Positions 17,946 through 28,073 of a DNA stretch of 64,000 bases are shown piece after piece (within the stretch, counting starts at the first letter, position 1; each line of letters opens with the position of its first letter). The stretch spans positions 124,001 through 188,000 of the forward strand of contig NZ_AUDD01000004.1 in NCBI RefSeq assembly GCF_000425285.1, given 5' to 3'. A program made the position numbers and the translations under genes. Source of the DNA: Acidipropionibacterium jensenii DSM 20535 (lineage in GTDB: Bacteria > Actinomycetota > Actinomycetes > Propionibacteriales > Propionibacteriaceae). Below the pieces are notes generated by a model. That model did not search any database, was not told the origin of the DNA, and saw only the letters and a program-made list of their open reading frames with translations.

Positions 17946-18785
17946 CTAGAGGGAGGGTCTGACAGTTCTGGCGCGGTTGGCCAGCACCGGCAGGCTGGCG
18001 CGCACGGCGTCGACCTCCTTCGGGTCGATCTGGACGACGCGCAGCTCGGCGGAGTCCGCGAGCTCGCAGAGGATCTGACCGTCGGGCGCCACCACCATGC
18101 TGTGGCCGATTCCGGTGGGTGCGCTGGACGGCGCGTGCTCCGCGTCCCGGTCTGCCGAGGCCGGATCGGCCTGGCCGACCGCCACCACGAAGCAGGTGGA
18201 GTCCAGTGCCCGGGCGCGGGCCAGCAGCCGCCACTGGCGGAGCTTCCCGGCCCGTTCCGCGGCACTGACCCCGGCTCCCCAGGAGGCGGGCACGATGGTG
18301 ACGGTGGCGCCGAGATCGGCCAGCTGGATGAACAGCCCGGGGAAGCGGATGTCGTAGCAGACCGCCAGTCCGACAGTCGTCTTGCCGACAGCGGCCACGG
18401 TGGGGCTGGTGCCGGCGGTGACGGTGTCGGACTCGGCGAATCCGAAGGCGTCGAACAGGTGGATCTTGTCGTAGCTGGAGACGATGCCCGCCGGTCCGGC
18501 GACCAGCAGGGTGTTGCGGACGTGACCCCGGTCCCCGGGGGTGAACATGCCCACCGCGATCGTGACGCCGCACTGGCCGGCGATCTGCTGGACCCCGGTC
18601 GCGAAGGGCCCGTCGAGGGGCTCGGCGATGTCGGTGAGACTGTTGCCGAAGGCCCTCATGGTGGCCTCCGGGAAGACGATCAGCTCGGCATCCTGGCCGG
18701 CGGCGCGCTGTGTCCAGTCGCGCACCAGATCCAGGTTCGCGGCGACGTCTCTCCCGCTGGTCAGCTGTGCAAGTGCGATCCTCAT
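17946..18785 (-). CDS. Carbon-nitrogen hydrolase (nitrilase superfamily)
   Basis: A 279-residue amidase of the nitrilase fold. The catalytic triad is visible: Glu40 in VFPEAT, Lys107 in YDKIHLFDAFGF, and Cys143 in VCYDIRFPGLF. The closest type is the Nit/deaminated-glutathione amidase or omega-amidase group, but the substrate cannot be fixed from sequence. The ATG at 18785 is chosen because AGGA lies about 9 bases upstream; a start 3 codons earlier is possible. It precedes priA by 10 bases, suggesting one transcript. The last residues (ARTVRPSL) are not conserved. Confidence 0.9.
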   Translation of the reverse strand: MRIALAQLTSGRDVAANLDLVRDWTQRAAGQDAELIVFPEATMRAFGNSLTDIAEPLDGPFATGVQQIAGQCGVTIAVGMFTPGDRGHVRNTLLVAGPAGIVSSYDKIHLFDAFGFAESDTVTAGTSPTVAAVGKTTVGLAVCYDIRFPGLFIQLADLGATVTIVPASWGAGVSAAERAGKLRQWRLLARARALDSTCFVVAVGQADPASADRDAEHAPSSAPTGIGHSMVVAPDGQILCELADSAELRVVQIDPKEVDAVRASLPVLANRARTVRPSL

Positions 18786-18849
18786 GGCACCCATCCTGCC
18801 CTCCTGCCCGGAGCCGGTCCCTCGGCGGCGACCCCGACCACCGGCTTGT

Positions 18850-19722
18850 TCATCGCTGACAGCTCGGGCACCACCAGATGACCCGCTCCTGGTCGGGCAG
18901 GTCGGCCGGGCCGAGCCACCCGTTGCGGATCAGGGTGCCGCAGCGCAGACATGGCTGGTGGTTGCGTCCGAAGACGAAGGAGCGGTGACCGGGGCGGTTG
19001 TCTCCGGTGCTGCTGCGGTACCGGTTGTGCCGGTTGGCCTGCATCAGTGTGGCGGCCCTGTCGATGACCGTCGGCAGGTCGGTGTCGCCGGTGGGACGTC
19101 GCGGGTCCAGGCCAGTCAGGAAGCACACCTCGGCACGGAACTCGTTGCCCACCCCGGCCAGCACCGACTGGTCCATCAGGGTGACGCCGATCGGCCTGTC
19201 CGGGTGCATCCCGGCCCGGCGGACCGCCTCGTCGCGTCCGCTCGGCAGCCATCGACCGGCCCGGTCCCAGTCCTCGTCCAGCGGGTCGGGCCCCAGCCAT
19301 CCCAGCCGGCTGGCGAGCTCGTCGGCCGGCCACAGCTCGACCAGGCCCAGATCGTGGCCGACCAGCTCGACCTGCGGGCCGCCGGGCCGGGCGCCCTCCA
19401 GCCGGAGCACCACCCGGGCGGTGTGTCCGGGGGCGCGCCATCGCTGACCGGCGGGGTGCACCCGCCAGGTGCCCTCCATCCGCAGGTGGGTGTGCAGGAT
19501 CCACTCCCCCGCGGTCGGCATTCCCGCGATGCGGCCGGCCGGTGCGGTGGGGGCGAGGGTCATCAGCAGGTGCTTGCCGTGGGCCCGCACCGCGGTGAGG
19601 GTGGCGCCGGTGAGATCGGCCACCGCCAGCCGGGGCACCCTCAACTGGCATCCGGTGACCAGTCGGCCCGCTGCCGGCCGGAGGCGCTCGGCCAGACGGT
19701 GCACGGAGTCCCCCTCAGGCAC
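18850..19722 (-). CDS. nei2: Endonuclease VIII-like DNA glycosylase (Nei2)
   Basis: A 290-residue Fpg/Nei-type glycosylase/AP lyase that removes oxidised bases. Starting at the GTG at 19722, the mature N-terminus is PEGDSVHRLAERL, with catalytic Pro2 and Glu3. A helix-two-turn-helix region (MDQSVLAGVGNEFRAEVCFL) and a C-terminal Fpg zinc finger (CLRCGTLIRN, then WWCPSCQR) are complete. The start overlaps the lhr stop by 8 bases. An lhr-nei pair is also found in mycobacteria, which suggests a joint repair role. An upstream extension is possible but would remove the essential N-terminal Pro. Confidence 0.94.
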   Translation of the reverse strand: MPEGDSVHRLAERLRPAAGRLVTGCQLRVPRLAVADLTGATLTAVRAHGKHLLMTLAPTAPAGRIAGMPTAGEWILHTHLRMEGTWRVHPAGQRWRAPGHTARVVLRLEGARPGGPQVELVGHDLGLVELWPADELASRLGWLGPDPLDEDWDRAGRWLPSGRDEAVRRAGMHPDRPIGVTLMDQSVLAGVGNEFRAEVCFLTGLDPRRPTGDTDLPTVIDRAATLMQANRHNRYRSSTGDNRPGHRSFVFGRNHQPCLRCGTLIRNGWLGPADLPDQERVIWWCPSCQR

Positions 19723-22700
19723 GGCGCGCCGTCGCGTCCCGCCGGCCCGTCGGGGGTTCGGCCTCCAGGCGCAGTCCTCGGGGGGTGACCCCGGCCCCGG
19801 CGGCGCGCATCGCACCGGCCAGTTCCAGGCCGTGCACCGGTTGCCCGTTGACCTTCTCCACCGTGACCGGGCGTCCCCCCGAGATCCCCAGCCAGCCGCG
19901 CAGGGCCGAGGTCACCATCGTGGCAGCCCTGCCGGCGTCCACACCCTCGGGCAGGCCGTCGGTGAACAGGCTGAGACGCCGCCCGCCCCGCGACAGGTGG
20001 GCCAGCAGCACCCCGTCGGCGATCACCACCAGGGCGCCGGCCGCCCGCGAGGGTGAGGCACCCTCCTGATCGGGCCACTCCATGGCGGCTCCGTAGGGGT
20101 TGGCCGGATCCACCGCGGCCAGCACGGCGGCCGACGGTTCGGCGATCCCGGAGGGCCAGCCGGCGGTGTCGGGTCCATCGGCGAACTGGCGCAGCCGGTC
20201 GACCACCGGCGGTGCGGCGAACTGGGCCCCGCCCAGCCCGTCGACCAGATAGCCGCGGATCACCTTCCCGGCCTCCTCCGCCGATCGCAGCACCTGGTAG
20301 ACCGCGGCGAAGCCGCCCTCGACGCCCTCATCGGCCACCGCGGTGCGCACCAGGATGCCGTACCGCTCCAGCATCAGCTCCACCTGTCCGGTCGCCCGCT
20401 GGGCCGGCGTCCCGGTGCCGGGGCGGCAGCGGTGCCATCGGCCCGCCAGATCGGCGGCCTGCCCCGGCACCGAGCTCGCCGAGCGCAACGAGTACCGGGC
20501 CATCCGGGCCCTCGAACGCGTCGAGGTGCGCCGGGGGCGGTGGGCCACGCTGCCCCCGGCCAGATGCGCGCGCACCGGGCCGAACCCGTCGGGGGCGATC
20601 AGTCCCTGACTCACCAGCCGCCACACCTGCTCCTGGAGCCGGGCACCGGCCAGGCCCAGGTCGGCGGCCAACGGCGCCAGCATCACCGAGCCCTCACCGA
20701 TGGCCTCGATCAGCTCGCGGCCCGCCCCGGCATCGGCCTCCGGCAGACTCTGCGGCGAGCAGAGCCCCAGATCGGCGACCGCCACCAGCCGGATGAGGGG
20801 GTCGGCCGCCCCGGCGGTCGGTGTCGGGACCACCAGCACATCGCCGGCCGAGGTGAGCTCGTCGAGCATCGCCGGGGAGTAGTCGGCCACCCGGACCGGC
20901 AGGACCGCGGACTCCCAGGCGGAGGCGGGCAGCGCCACCCCCGCCATCGTCTCGATGACCTCCAGCACCCCGTCGGCACCCCTCAGCGACGGCCTGGCCC
21001 CGATCGGCGCGACACCGTGCCAGTCCAGGGTGAATCGGGCCAGGGCGCTGGCGGAGACCGGCTCGATCTCCTGGCGGGCCCGCGCCAGGGCGCGGCCGCG
21101 GATCCGCGACAGCACCCGGGAGTGGCAGTACTGGGCGCGGTCGCCGGCGACGAACCGGCCACGGACCAGCTCGCCCTGCCCGACCAGCCGGTCGACCACC
21201 CCCTCGGCGGTGGCGGCACCGACCCCCAGGCAGCCGGCCAGCCGGTCGACGGTGAACGGCCCGTGACAGCGCGCCCAGCGGGAGATCAGCTGGGTGAGCG
21301 GGTCCCGTCCGGTGACGCCGGTGACCGGATGGCCGGCGGGCACCGGAATCCCCAGGCCGTCCCGCAGCAGTCCCAGGTCCTGGCCCGAGGCCAGCTGCGG
21401 GCGGCCGGCGATCCGCACCACCGCGACCCGCTCCCCCAGCCTCTCCACGGCACCCGGCAGGTCGGCCGACAGGTCCGCGCTGCAGCGTTCGGCCAGGTCG
21501 GCCATCGGCACCGGGCCGAGCCGGGCGACCAGGTCGACCAGCCCCTCGTCGTCACGGGCCCGACGGTCGGGCCGGGTGTGCTGGAGCTCGGCGACCACCT
21601 CCTCGATCACCTCGGGGTCCAGCAGGTCGCGCAGGTCCAGGGTCCCCATCAGCTGGGCCAGCAGGCTCGGGTCCAGCGACAGGGCGGCGGCGCGCCGCTC
21701 CGCCAGCGGCGTGTCGTCGTTGTACATGAACGCGCCGGTGTAGTTGAACAGCAGGGAGGAGGCCAGCGGGCTGGGGGCCGAGGTGGTCACCTCGGCGACC
21801 TGCACCCGGTGCGCCGACAGGTCGGTCATCAGGGCCTTGAGGGCGGCCAGGTCGTAGACATCGGCCAGGCACTCCCTGGCGGTCTCCACCACGATCGGGA
21901 AGTCGGACTGGTCCCGGACGGCCTCCAGCAGCTGGCCGGCGCGCAGCCTCTGCTGCCACAGCGGGGCACGGCGTCCGGGGTCGTGCCGGGGCAGCAGGAG
22001 GGCCCGGGAGGCGCACTCGCGGAACCTGCCGGCGAACAGGGCGGTGTCGCCGATGTGGGCGGTGACGATGTCGGCGATCTCCTCGGGCTCGAAGACCACC
22101 AGTTCGGCCCTCGGTGGGGAGTCGGTGTCGGGCAGTCTCAGCACCAAGCCGTCATCGCCGGCGACCGGCTGGGTGTCGACCCCCAGCCTCTCGGTGAGAC
22201 GCTGGCCGATGGCCAGGGCCCAGGCGGCGTTGACCGGCTGGCCCCAGGGGCTGTGCACCACCAGCCGCCAGTCGCCCAGTTCGTCGTGGAACCGTTCCAG
22301 CACGATGTGCCGGTCGTCGGGCAGGACGCCGGTGGCCTCGGCCTGGGCGTCCAGCAGGGCCACGATGTTGGAGCGGGCCCGCTCGTCGAGGTATCCCATC
22401 TCGGCGACCCGGTCCGGGTCCTCGTGGACCGCCCGGGTGAAGGCCCCGATCGCCCGGCCCAGCTCGGCGGGGCGGCCCTCACCCTCGCCGTGCCAGAAGG
22501 GCAGCCGGCCGGTGTGGCCGGGGGCGGGGGTGACGCGCACCTGGTCGCGGGTGATCTCGGCGATCCGCCAGGAGGAGGCGCCCAGGGTGAAGACGTCGCC
22601 GACCCGGGACTCGTAGACCATCTCCTCATCCAGCTCGCCGACCCGCCGGCCCTCCCCCTCGCCGACCAGGAAGACCCCGAACATGCCGCGGTCGGGGATC

Positions 22701-24397
22701 GTGCCCCCCGAGGTGGAGGCCAGCCGCAGGGCCCCGGGGCGGGCCGTCAGGACGCCGTCGGAGAGCACCAGCCGGGCTCGCAGATCGGCCAGGTCGGCCG
22801 AGGCGTAGCCGCCGGTGAGCATCGCGATGACCCGGTCGAGGGCCTCGGCGGGCAGCTGGGCGAAGGGCCGGGACCGGCGCACGGTGTCGTACCAGTCCTC
22901 CACCACCAGGCCGTCGGGCCGGCTCACCGCCGCCGCGACGGTCTGCTGGGCGAGCACGTCGAGAGGGTTGCGGGGAATGTGGAGAGCCTCGATGCGGCCC
23001 TCGAGCATCCGGCCGGTGGTCACCGCGGCGTGCACCAGGTCGAGCCGGGTGCGCGGGTAGACCGACCCGCGGGAGACCGCCCCGACGGCGTGGCCGGCCC
23101 GCCCGATCCGCTGCAGGGCGCTGGAGACGCTGGGCGGCGACTGGATCTGGATGACCCGGTCGACCAGCCCCATGTCGATGCCCAGCTCCAGGGAGGAGGT
23201 GGCCACCACGCATCGCAGCTCACCGGACCGCAGATCCTCCTCGGTGCGCTGACGCTCCAGTCTGGACACCGATCCGTGATGGGCCCGGGCGATCACGGCC
23301 GGCGCCCGCCCCACCTCGTCGGAGGGCGCCATGATGTCGGCCGGCATCCGTCGGCCCGGTGCCACCAGGGAGTCCGGGTCGTGCTCGGCGGCCCACAGCT
23401 CGTTGAGCCGGCTGGTGAGCCGCTCGGCGGTGCGCCGGGCGTTGACGAAGACCAGGGTGGACCGTCCCGCCAGCACCTCGGCATAGACCTCGCGCTCGAT
23501 CCACGGCCACAGGGAGGCCTGGGTGGGCAGCGCCGAGTCCGAGACGTCGGTGGTGAGGGTGTCGGTCCCGCCACCGCTCAGCAGCGGATCGGTGAGCAGA
23601 TCCTGGTCGCTGGAGGGGGTCTCGGGCAGTGCGGCCATGTCGTCGACCGGAACTCTCACGTGGACGTCCCAGCGCTTGTGGGCCGCCGGTGCGACGACGG
23701 TGACCGGTCGGTCGCCGGCCAGGAAGGAGGCCACCTCGTCGAGCGGGCGGACCGTCGCCGACAGGCCGATCCGCTGGACATCGCGGCCGACCAGGGCGTC
23801 GAGGCGTTCCAGGGACAGTGCCAGGTGGGAGCCCCGCTTGGACCCCGCCACGGCGTGCACCTCGTCGACGATGACGGTCCGGACGCCGGCCAGCACCCGG
23901 CGCGCCCGGGAGGTGAGCATGAGATACAGCGTCTCGGGGGTGGTGATGAGGATGTCGGGGGGATGCCGCACGATCCGGGCCCGCTCGGCGGCGCTGGTGT
24001 CTCCGGTGCGCACCGCCACCCTCACCGGTGCGCAGATCTCCCCGAGTCGCTCGGCGGTGTTGCGGATCCCGGCGAGGGGGGCGCGCAGGTTCTTCTCGAT
24101 GTCGGAGCCCAAGGCCTTCAGCGGGGAGATGTACAGCACCCGGACCCCCGGGGCCCGGTCCTGGCGGCCGGGTCCGGAGAGTTCCTGGCGCGTGAGGTCG
24201 TTGGGATCGGTGAGCCGGTCCAGGGCCCACAGGAAGGCGGCCAGCGTCTTGCCCGAGCCGGTGGGGGCCACCACCAGGGCGTGCTGGCCCCGGGCGACCG
24301 CCTTCCAGGTCTGCGTCTGGACGGGGGTGGGCGCGGCGAAGACGTCGGTGAACCAGCGGCGCACCGGCGCCCGGAACGCGCCCATCCCCTCGATCAT
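19715..24397 (-). CDS. lhr: ATP-dependent DNA helicase Lhr (large helicase-related)
   Basis: About 1560 residues. A superfamily 2, 3'-to-5' helicase induced by DNA damage in mycobacteria. The Lhr core has Walker A APTGSGKT (near residue 50), DEVH in VIVDEVHAVAGSKRGSH, VFVNARRTAERL, the RNA/DNA-binding HHGSVSR and the arginine-finger region QRIGRAGHAVG. A winged helix and Lhr domain follow. The C-terminal half (about 900-1560) is the large extension that makes tetramers in other Lhr proteins. The ATG at 24397 is a choice; a GTG at 24406 and an ATG at 24385 are alternatives. It is slightly longer than mycobacterial Lhr. nei2 overlaps its end. Confidence 0.95.
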   Translation of the reverse strand: MIEGMGAFRAPVRRWFTDVFAAPTPVQTQTWKAVARGQHALVVAPTGSGKTLAAFLWALDRLTDPNDLTRQELSGPGRQDRAPGVRVLYISPLKALGSDIEKNLRAPLAGIRNTAERLGEICAPVRVAVRTGDTSAAERARIVRHPPDILITTPETLYLMLTSRARRVLAGVRTVIVDEVHAVAGSKRGSHLALSLERLDALVGRDVQRIGLSATVRPLDEVASFLAGDRPVTVVAPAAHKRWDVHVRVPVDDMAALPETPSSDQDLLTDPLLSGGGTDTLTTDVSDSALPTQASLWPWIEREVYAEVLAGRSTLVFVNARRTAERLTSRLNELWAAEHDPDSLVAPGRRMPADIMAPSDEVGRAPAVIARAHHGSVSRLERQRTEEDLRSGELRCVVATSSLELGIDMGLVDRVIQIQSPPSVSSALQRIGRAGHAVGAVSRGSVYPRTRLDLVHAAVTTGRMLEGRIEALHIPRNPLDVLAQQTVAAAVSRPDGLVVEDWYDTVRRSRPFAQLPAEALDRVIAMLTGGYASADLADLRARLVLSDGVLTARPGALRLASTSGGTIPDRGMFGVFLVGEGEGRRVGELDEEMVYESRVGDVFTLGASSWRIAEITRDQVRVTPAPGHTGRLPFWHGEGEGRPAELGRAIGAFTRAVHEDPDRVAEMGYLDERARSNIVALLDAQAEATGVLPDDRHIVLERFHDELGDWRLVVHSPWGQPVNAAWALAIGQRLTERLGVDTQPVAGDDGLVLRLPDTDSPPRAELVVFEPEEIADIVTAHIGDTALFAGRFRECASRALLLPRHDPGRRAPLWQQRLRAGQLLEAVRDQSDFPIVVETARECLADVYDLAALKALMTDLSAHRVQVAEVTTSAPSPLASSLLFNYTGAFMYNDDTPLAERRAAALSLDPSLLAQLMGTLDLRDLLDPEVIEEVVAELQHTRPDRRARDDEGLVDLVARLGPVPMADLAERCSADLSADLPGAVERLGERVAVVRIAGRPQLASGQDLGLLRDGLGIPVPAGHPVTGVTGRDPLTQLISRWARCHGPFTVDRLAGCLGVGAATAEGVVDRLVGQGELVRGRFVAGDRAQYCHSRVLSRIRGRALARARQEIEPVSASALARFTLDWHGVAPIGARPSLRGADGVLEVIETMAGVALPASAWESAVLPVRVADYSPAMLDELTSAGDVLVVPTPTAGAADPLIRLVAVADLGLCSPQSLPEADAGAGRELIEAIGEGSVMLAPLAADLGLAGARLQEQVWRLVSQGLIAPDGFGPVRAHLAGGSVAHRPRRTSTRSRARMARYSLRSASSVPGQAADLAGRWHRCRPGTGTPAQRATGQVELMLERYGILVRTAVADEGVEGGFAAVYQVLRSAEEAGKVIRGYLVDGLGGAQFAAPPVVDRLRQFADGPDTAGWPSGIAEPSAAVLAAVDPANPYGAAMEWPDQEGASPSRAAGALVVIADGVLLAHLSRGGRRLSLFTDGLPEGVDAGRAATMVTSALRGWLGISGGRPVTVEKVNGQPVHGLELAGAMRAAGAGVTPRGLRLEAEPPTGRRDATARRA

Positions 24398-24442
24398 GGC
24401 GCCCACGCTAGCCGGGGCCGCCGACAGTTCCGGGCGCAGGCC

Positions 24443-25663
24443 TCAGGCGATCGCCGCGAGCAGGGCGTCCACCCGGTCGGTGAGTTCCCACCGGACCCCG
24501 GGCAGGGTGCGTCCGAAGTGTCCCCCGGCGACCAGCTGGGCGTAGATCGGGTGACGCAGGTCCAGGTCGCGGATGATCGCCGCGGGGCGCAGGTCGAAGA
24601 CCTCGCCGACCGCCCTCTCGATGTCCTCCTCGGGAACCGTGGAGGTGCCGAAGGTCTCCACCCGCAGGCTCACCGGGTGGGCCTTGCCGATGGCATAGGC
24701 GACCTGGCACTCGCAGCGCGTGGCCAGTCCGGCGGCCACCACATTCTTGGCGACCCAGCGCATCGCGTAGCAGGCCGACCGGTCGACCTTCGAGGGATCC
24801 TTGCCGGAGAAGGCGCCACCGCCGTGCCGGGCCATCCCGCCGTAGGTGTCGACGATGATCTTGCGGCCGGTGAGACCGGCATCTCCCATCGGGCCGCCGA
24901 TGACGAACTTGCCGGTCGGGTTGACCAGCACCTCCAGCCCGGCGGTCGACAGGTCGTAGCGCTCCAGCACCGGTGCGATGACATGGCGCCGCAGATCCGG
25001 GGTGATCGTGGACTCGATGCTCACCCCGTCGCGGTGCTGGGTGGAGATGACGATGGTCTGCACCTCGGCCGGACGGCCCTGTGCGTCGTAGCCGATGGTG
25101 ACCTGGGTCTTGCCGTCGGGCCACAAGTAGTCCAGGGTGCCGTTCTTGCGGACGGCGGTGAGCTGGAGGGACAACGCATGGGCCATGTCGATCGGCAGCG
25201 GCATCAGGGAGTCGGTCTCGGTGCAGGCGTAGCCGAACATCAGGCCCTGATCCCCGGCACCCTGGGCATCGATCGCGTCGGTCGAGCCGTGCCGGGCCTC
25301 GTACGCCGTGTTGACCCCCTGGGCGATGTCGGGGCTCTGCGCGTCGATGGCCACCGAGACGCCGCAGGAGGCGCCGTCGAACCCCTTGCGGGAGGAGTCG
25401 TAGCCGATCTCCAGGATCTTGGTCCGGGCGATGTCGGCGATGTCGACATAGGCCTCGGTGGTGACCTCCCCGCAGACCATCACCTGTCCGGTGGTGACCA
25501 GGGTCTCCACCGCGACGTGGGACAGCGTGTCCTCGCGCAGCATCGCGTCGAGCACCGAGTCGGAGACGGCGTCGGCGATCTTGTCGGGGTGGCCCTCGGT
25601 GACCGATTCCGAGCTGAACAGTCGTCGGGTGGAGCCGAGGGGTCTGGGGGTGTCGACGGACAT
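24443..25663 (-). CDS. metK: S-adenosylmethionine synthetase
   Basis: 406 residues. Makes SAM from methionine and ATP; tetrameric, cytosolic. Standard motifs are present: [34 protein letters not shown], the P-loop-like [16 protein letters not shown], and [12 protein letters not shown]. The ATG at 25663 begins MSVDTPRPL and follows AGGA by 7 bases; an upstream frame extension is unlikely. No SAM riboswitch can be recognised in the 74 bases between coaBC and metK. It serves TrmI and RsmB and closes the cycle with MetH encoded in this window. Confidence 0.97.
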   Translation of the reverse strand: MSVDTPRPLGSTRRLFSSESVTEGHPDKIADAVSDSVLDAMLREDTLSHVAVETLVTTGQVMVCGEVTTEAYVDIADIARTKILEIGYDSSRKGFDGASCGVSVAIDAQSPDIAQGVNTAYEARHGSTDAIDAQGAGDQGLMFGYACTETDSLMPLPIDMAHALSLQLTAVRKNGTLDYLWPDGKTQVTIGYDAQGRPAEVQTIVISTQHRDGVSIESTITPDLRRHVIAPVLERYDLSTAGLEVLVNPTGKFVIGGPMGDAGLTGRKIIVDTYGGMARHGGGAFSGKDPSKVDRSACYAMRWVAKNVVAAGLATRCECQVAYAIGKAHPVSLRVETFGTSTVPEEDIERAVGEVFDLRPAAIIRDLDLRHPIYAQLVAGGHFGRTLPGVRWELTDRVDALLAAIA

Positions 25664-25737
25664 CTGTACTTCCTGACCGCGCGGCGAAGAGCCGCGCATT
25701 GTGGCCCCGTGGAGACGGGGGCCGGACGGGTACCCGC

Positions 25738-27003
25738 TCAGGACGCCGGAACAGGTTCCGGGGTGCCCGATGCGGGAGCCAGCAGCGAGCGGACCTCGTC
25801 GAGGATGGCCTGGGCGGCCATCATCTTGGGGCCCTGGACGCGTCGACCGGGTCCCTGCTGGCGGACCACGGTGACGTCGGTGTCGACCTTACCGAAGACC
25901 TTCCCGGCGCTCACATCGTTGACGACCAGCAGGTCACAGGCCTTGCGGCGCAGCTTCGCCGCGGCCAGCTCCAGCAACTCGGCGCGATCGGGGGCGGTCT
26001 CGGCGGCGAACCCCACGATGACCTGGCCGGGTCGTCTCGAGGCGGCCAGGGCGGCCAGCACATCGGGGGTCTGGACCAGGTCGATCCTGGTCCCGGCACC
26101 GACGGCGTCCGATCCCTCGTGCTTCTTGATCTTGACCTGCGCGCTGGATACCGGGGCGAAGTCGGCGGCGGCGACCGCCATCACGATGACATCGGCACTC
26201 GGGGCCAGCGTCCCCATCACCTCGGACAGGTCCTCGGTGCTGGAGACCGGGATCTGATGGAGGCAGGAGGGCACCGGCACCTCCAGGTGCGCGCTGACCA
26301 GGGTCACCTCGGCCCCACGGGTGACGGCCAGCATCGCCAGGGCGGTGCCCATCCTCCCCGAGGAGGAGTTGCCGAGGTATCGCACCGGGTCCAGGGCCTC
26401 GCGGGTCCCACCGGCCGAGATGACGACCCGGCGTCCGGTCAGGTCCTGGGCGGCCAGGGAGCCGACGACCCCGGGATCGGCCAGCAGCAGAGCGGCCAGC
26501 TCGGCCAGTTCATCGGGTTCGGGAAGGCGCCCGGGTCCGGAGTCGGGCCCGGTGAGACGACCGTCGGCGGGGTCCTTGACGACGACTCCGCGGCGTCGCA
26601 GGGTGGCCACGTTGTCGCGGGTGGCCGGGTTCTGCCACATCGCGGTGTGCATCGCCGGGGCCACCAGGACCGGGGCCCGGGTGGCGAGAACGGTGGCGGT
26701 GAGCAGGTCATCGGCCGCTCCGGCGGCGATCCTGGACACCAGGTCGGCGGTGGCCGGGGCCACGATCACCAGATCGGCCTGCTCCCCCAGCCGGACGTGC
26801 TCGACGCCGGGGACGTCGTCGAAGACGGTGGTGTGGACCGGATGGCCCGACAGGGCCTCCCAGGTCGGACGCCCGACGAACTGAAGGGCCGCCTCGGTGG
26901 GAATGACGTGCACCCGGTGACCGGCCTCGGCCAGCCGCCGCACTAGGTAGCAGGCCTTGTAGGCGGCGATGCCGCCGCCCACCCCCAGGACAACCGTGGA
27001 CAC
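25738..27003 (-). CDS. coaBC: Bifunctional phosphopantothenoylcysteine decarboxylase / phosphopantothenate-cysteine ligase
   Basis: 421 residues. Catalyses two steps of coenzyme A synthesis. The N-terminal CoaC flavoprotein domain (about 1-185) has [29 protein letters not shown], and the substrate loop [16 protein letters not shown]. The C-terminal CoaB ligase domain has [26 protein letters not shown] and the KIKKHEG lysines. It lies 7 bases downstream of rpoZ and upstream of metK, in the conserved gmk-rpoZ-coaBC-metK order. Confidence 0.96.
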   Translation of the reverse strand: MSTVVLGVGGGIAAYKACYLVRRLAEAGHRVHVIPTEAALQFVGRPTWEALSGHPVHTTVFDDVPGVEHVRLGEQADLVIVAPATADLVSRIAAGAADDLLTATVLATRAPVLVAPAMHTAMWQNPATRDNVATLRRRGVVVKDPADGRLTGPDSGPGRLPEPDELAELAALLLADPGVVGSLAAQDLTGRRVVISAGGTREALDPVRYLGNSSSGRMGTALAMLAVTRGAEVTLVSAHLEVPVPSCLHQIPVSSTEDLSEVMGTLAPSADVIVMAVAAADFAPVSSAQVKIKKHEGSDAVGAGTRIDLVQTPDVLAALAASRRPGQVIVGFAAETAPDRAELLELAAAKLRRKACDLLVVNDVSAGKVFGKVDTDVTVVRQQGPGRRVQGPKMMAAQAILDEVRSLLAPASGTPEPVPAS

Positions 27004-27010
27004 CGACGGA

Positions 27011-27355
27011 TCAGGCCGGAGGGGTGAGGTCGGCGAACGGGTCGTCGAGCTCGACGGCGGGCGCCTGCTGTGCGGCGGCGGCCTCGGCCGCGACCTCCTC
27101 GGGGTTCATCTGATGAGCCTCGATGACCCCGGCCTGAATCTCGCGCAGCGCGATGGACAGCGGCTTCTCCTGGTTGGCGACCTCGACGAGGGGACCGACG
27201 TTCTCCAGCAGGCCCTCGGCCAGCTGCGAGTAGTAGGCGTTGATCTGACGGGCGCGCTTGGCGGCGAACAGCACCAGCCGGTACTTGGAGTCGACGTGCT
27301 CAAGAAGCTGATCGATCGGGGGGTTGACGATGCCCTCGGGGATGGTCTCGCTCAA
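27011..27355 (-). CDS. rpoZ: RNA polymerase omega subunit
   Basis: 114 residues. Binds and folds the beta' subunit. The core [32 protein letters not shown] matches actinobacterial omega. A conserved [11 protein letters not shown] stretch follows, then a C-terminal Ala/Glu-rich tail. It sits between gmk and coaBC. A 61-base gap separates it from gmk and contains a small hairpin. The tail (FADLTPPA) is not conserved. Confidence 0.95.
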   Translation of the reverse strand: MSETIPEGIVNPPIDQLLEHVDSKYRLVLFAAKRARQINAYYSQLAEGLLENVGPLVEVANQEKPLSIALREIQAGVIEAHQMNPEEVAAEAAAAQQAPAVELDDPFADLTPPA

Positions 27356-27391
27356 GGAATGTCCTCACGTGTTGAAGGAGTGCGTACTGAC

Positions 27392-27413
27392 GGTGTGCGA
27401 GACAACACACACC
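27392..27413 (-). terminator. Small hairpin between gmk and rpoZ
   Basis: GGTGTG and CACACC arms (6 base pairs, 10-base loop) directly follow the gmk stop codon. No T-tract follows. It may act as an attenuator for rpoZ or be incidental. Confidence 0.25.
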
Positions 27414-27416
27414 ACG

Positions 27417-28028
27417 TCATAGACCTAGTAAGTCTACCAATGACTCGACAGCGTGGTCAACGGTGTCGTTGACGACCACGGCGTCGAACTCGTCGACGGC
27501 CGCCAGTTCCTTGCGGGCGGTGCGCAGCCGCCTGGCCTGCTGCTCGGGAGTCTCGGTGCCGCGCCCGATGAGGCGGCGCTTGAGCTCCTCCCAGGAGGGC
27601 GGGGTGAGGAAGATGTGCTCGGCCCGAGGATAGGACTCGCGCACCTGGCGGGCCCCCTGCATGTCGATCTCCAGCACCACGGTGCGTCCCGCCGCGACCG
27701 CCTCGTCGACCAGACGGCGGGGAGTGCCGTAGCGGTGGCTGTTGTGGACCACGGCCCACTCCAGCAGTCCGCCGTCGGCGATGAGCCGGTCGAACTGGGA
27801 GTCGGTGACGAAGTCGTACTCGACTCCGTCGCGCTCGCCGGGGCGCGGTGGTCGGGTGGTGGCCGAACGTGAGACGACGATCTCGGGATGGGCCCGGCGC
27901 AGTGCGGCCACCACGGTTCCCTTGCCGACCGCCGTGGGCCCGGAGACGACCGCCACATTCACCGACTCCGGTCGCCTGTGCCCTCTGGCATGAGGTATCT
28001 CGGGTGCCGGGTCGGGATCGATCTCCAT
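27417..28028 (-). CDS. gmk: Guanylate kinase
   Basis: About 203 residues. Phosphorylates GMP to GDP. The P-loop GPTAVGKGT is followed by VSRSATTRPPRPGERDGVEY and the GMP-binding block. FDRLIADGGLLEWAVVHNSHRYGTP, EIDMQGARQVRESYP and IFLTPPSWEELKRRL complete the fold. The ATG at 28028 lies 7 bases after a TAGGGT box on the minus strand, suggesting a leaderless message. A GTG three codons upstream is an alternative. It has the usual partners rpoZ and coaBC downstream and mihF upstream. Confidence 0.95.
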   Translation of the reverse strand: MEIDPDPAPEIPHARGHRRPESVNVAVVSGPTAVGKGTVVAALRRAHPEIVVSRSATTRPPRPGERDGVEYDFVTDSQFDRLIADGGLLEWAVVHNSHRYGTPRRLVDEAVAAGRTVVLEIDMQGARQVRESYPRAEHIFLTPPSWEELKRRLIGRGTETPEQQARRLRTARKELAAVDEFDAVVVNDTVDHAVESLVDLLGL

Positions 28029-28035
28029 GGCCGAC

Positions 28036-28041
28036 ACCCTA
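28036..28041 (-). promoter_or_regulatory. Candidate leaderless -10 box for gmk
   Basis: TAGGGT on the minus strand, seven bases before the ATG. The same box and spacing precede the pentapeptide gene at 29887. Confidence 0.4.
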
Positions 28042-28073
28042 GAGCATGGCGAGCGTGGGCCGCAGGAGGGCTC

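Noticed and set aside
20432-26257. 1941-codon plus-strand open frame opposite lhr and metK.
   Set aside because: Both minus-strand genes are clear. The frame is an antisense product of codon bias.
27356-27416. A tRNA or small RNA gene between gmk and rpoZ.
   Set aside because: The hairpin is only 6 base pairs and the space is too short for a cloverleaf.
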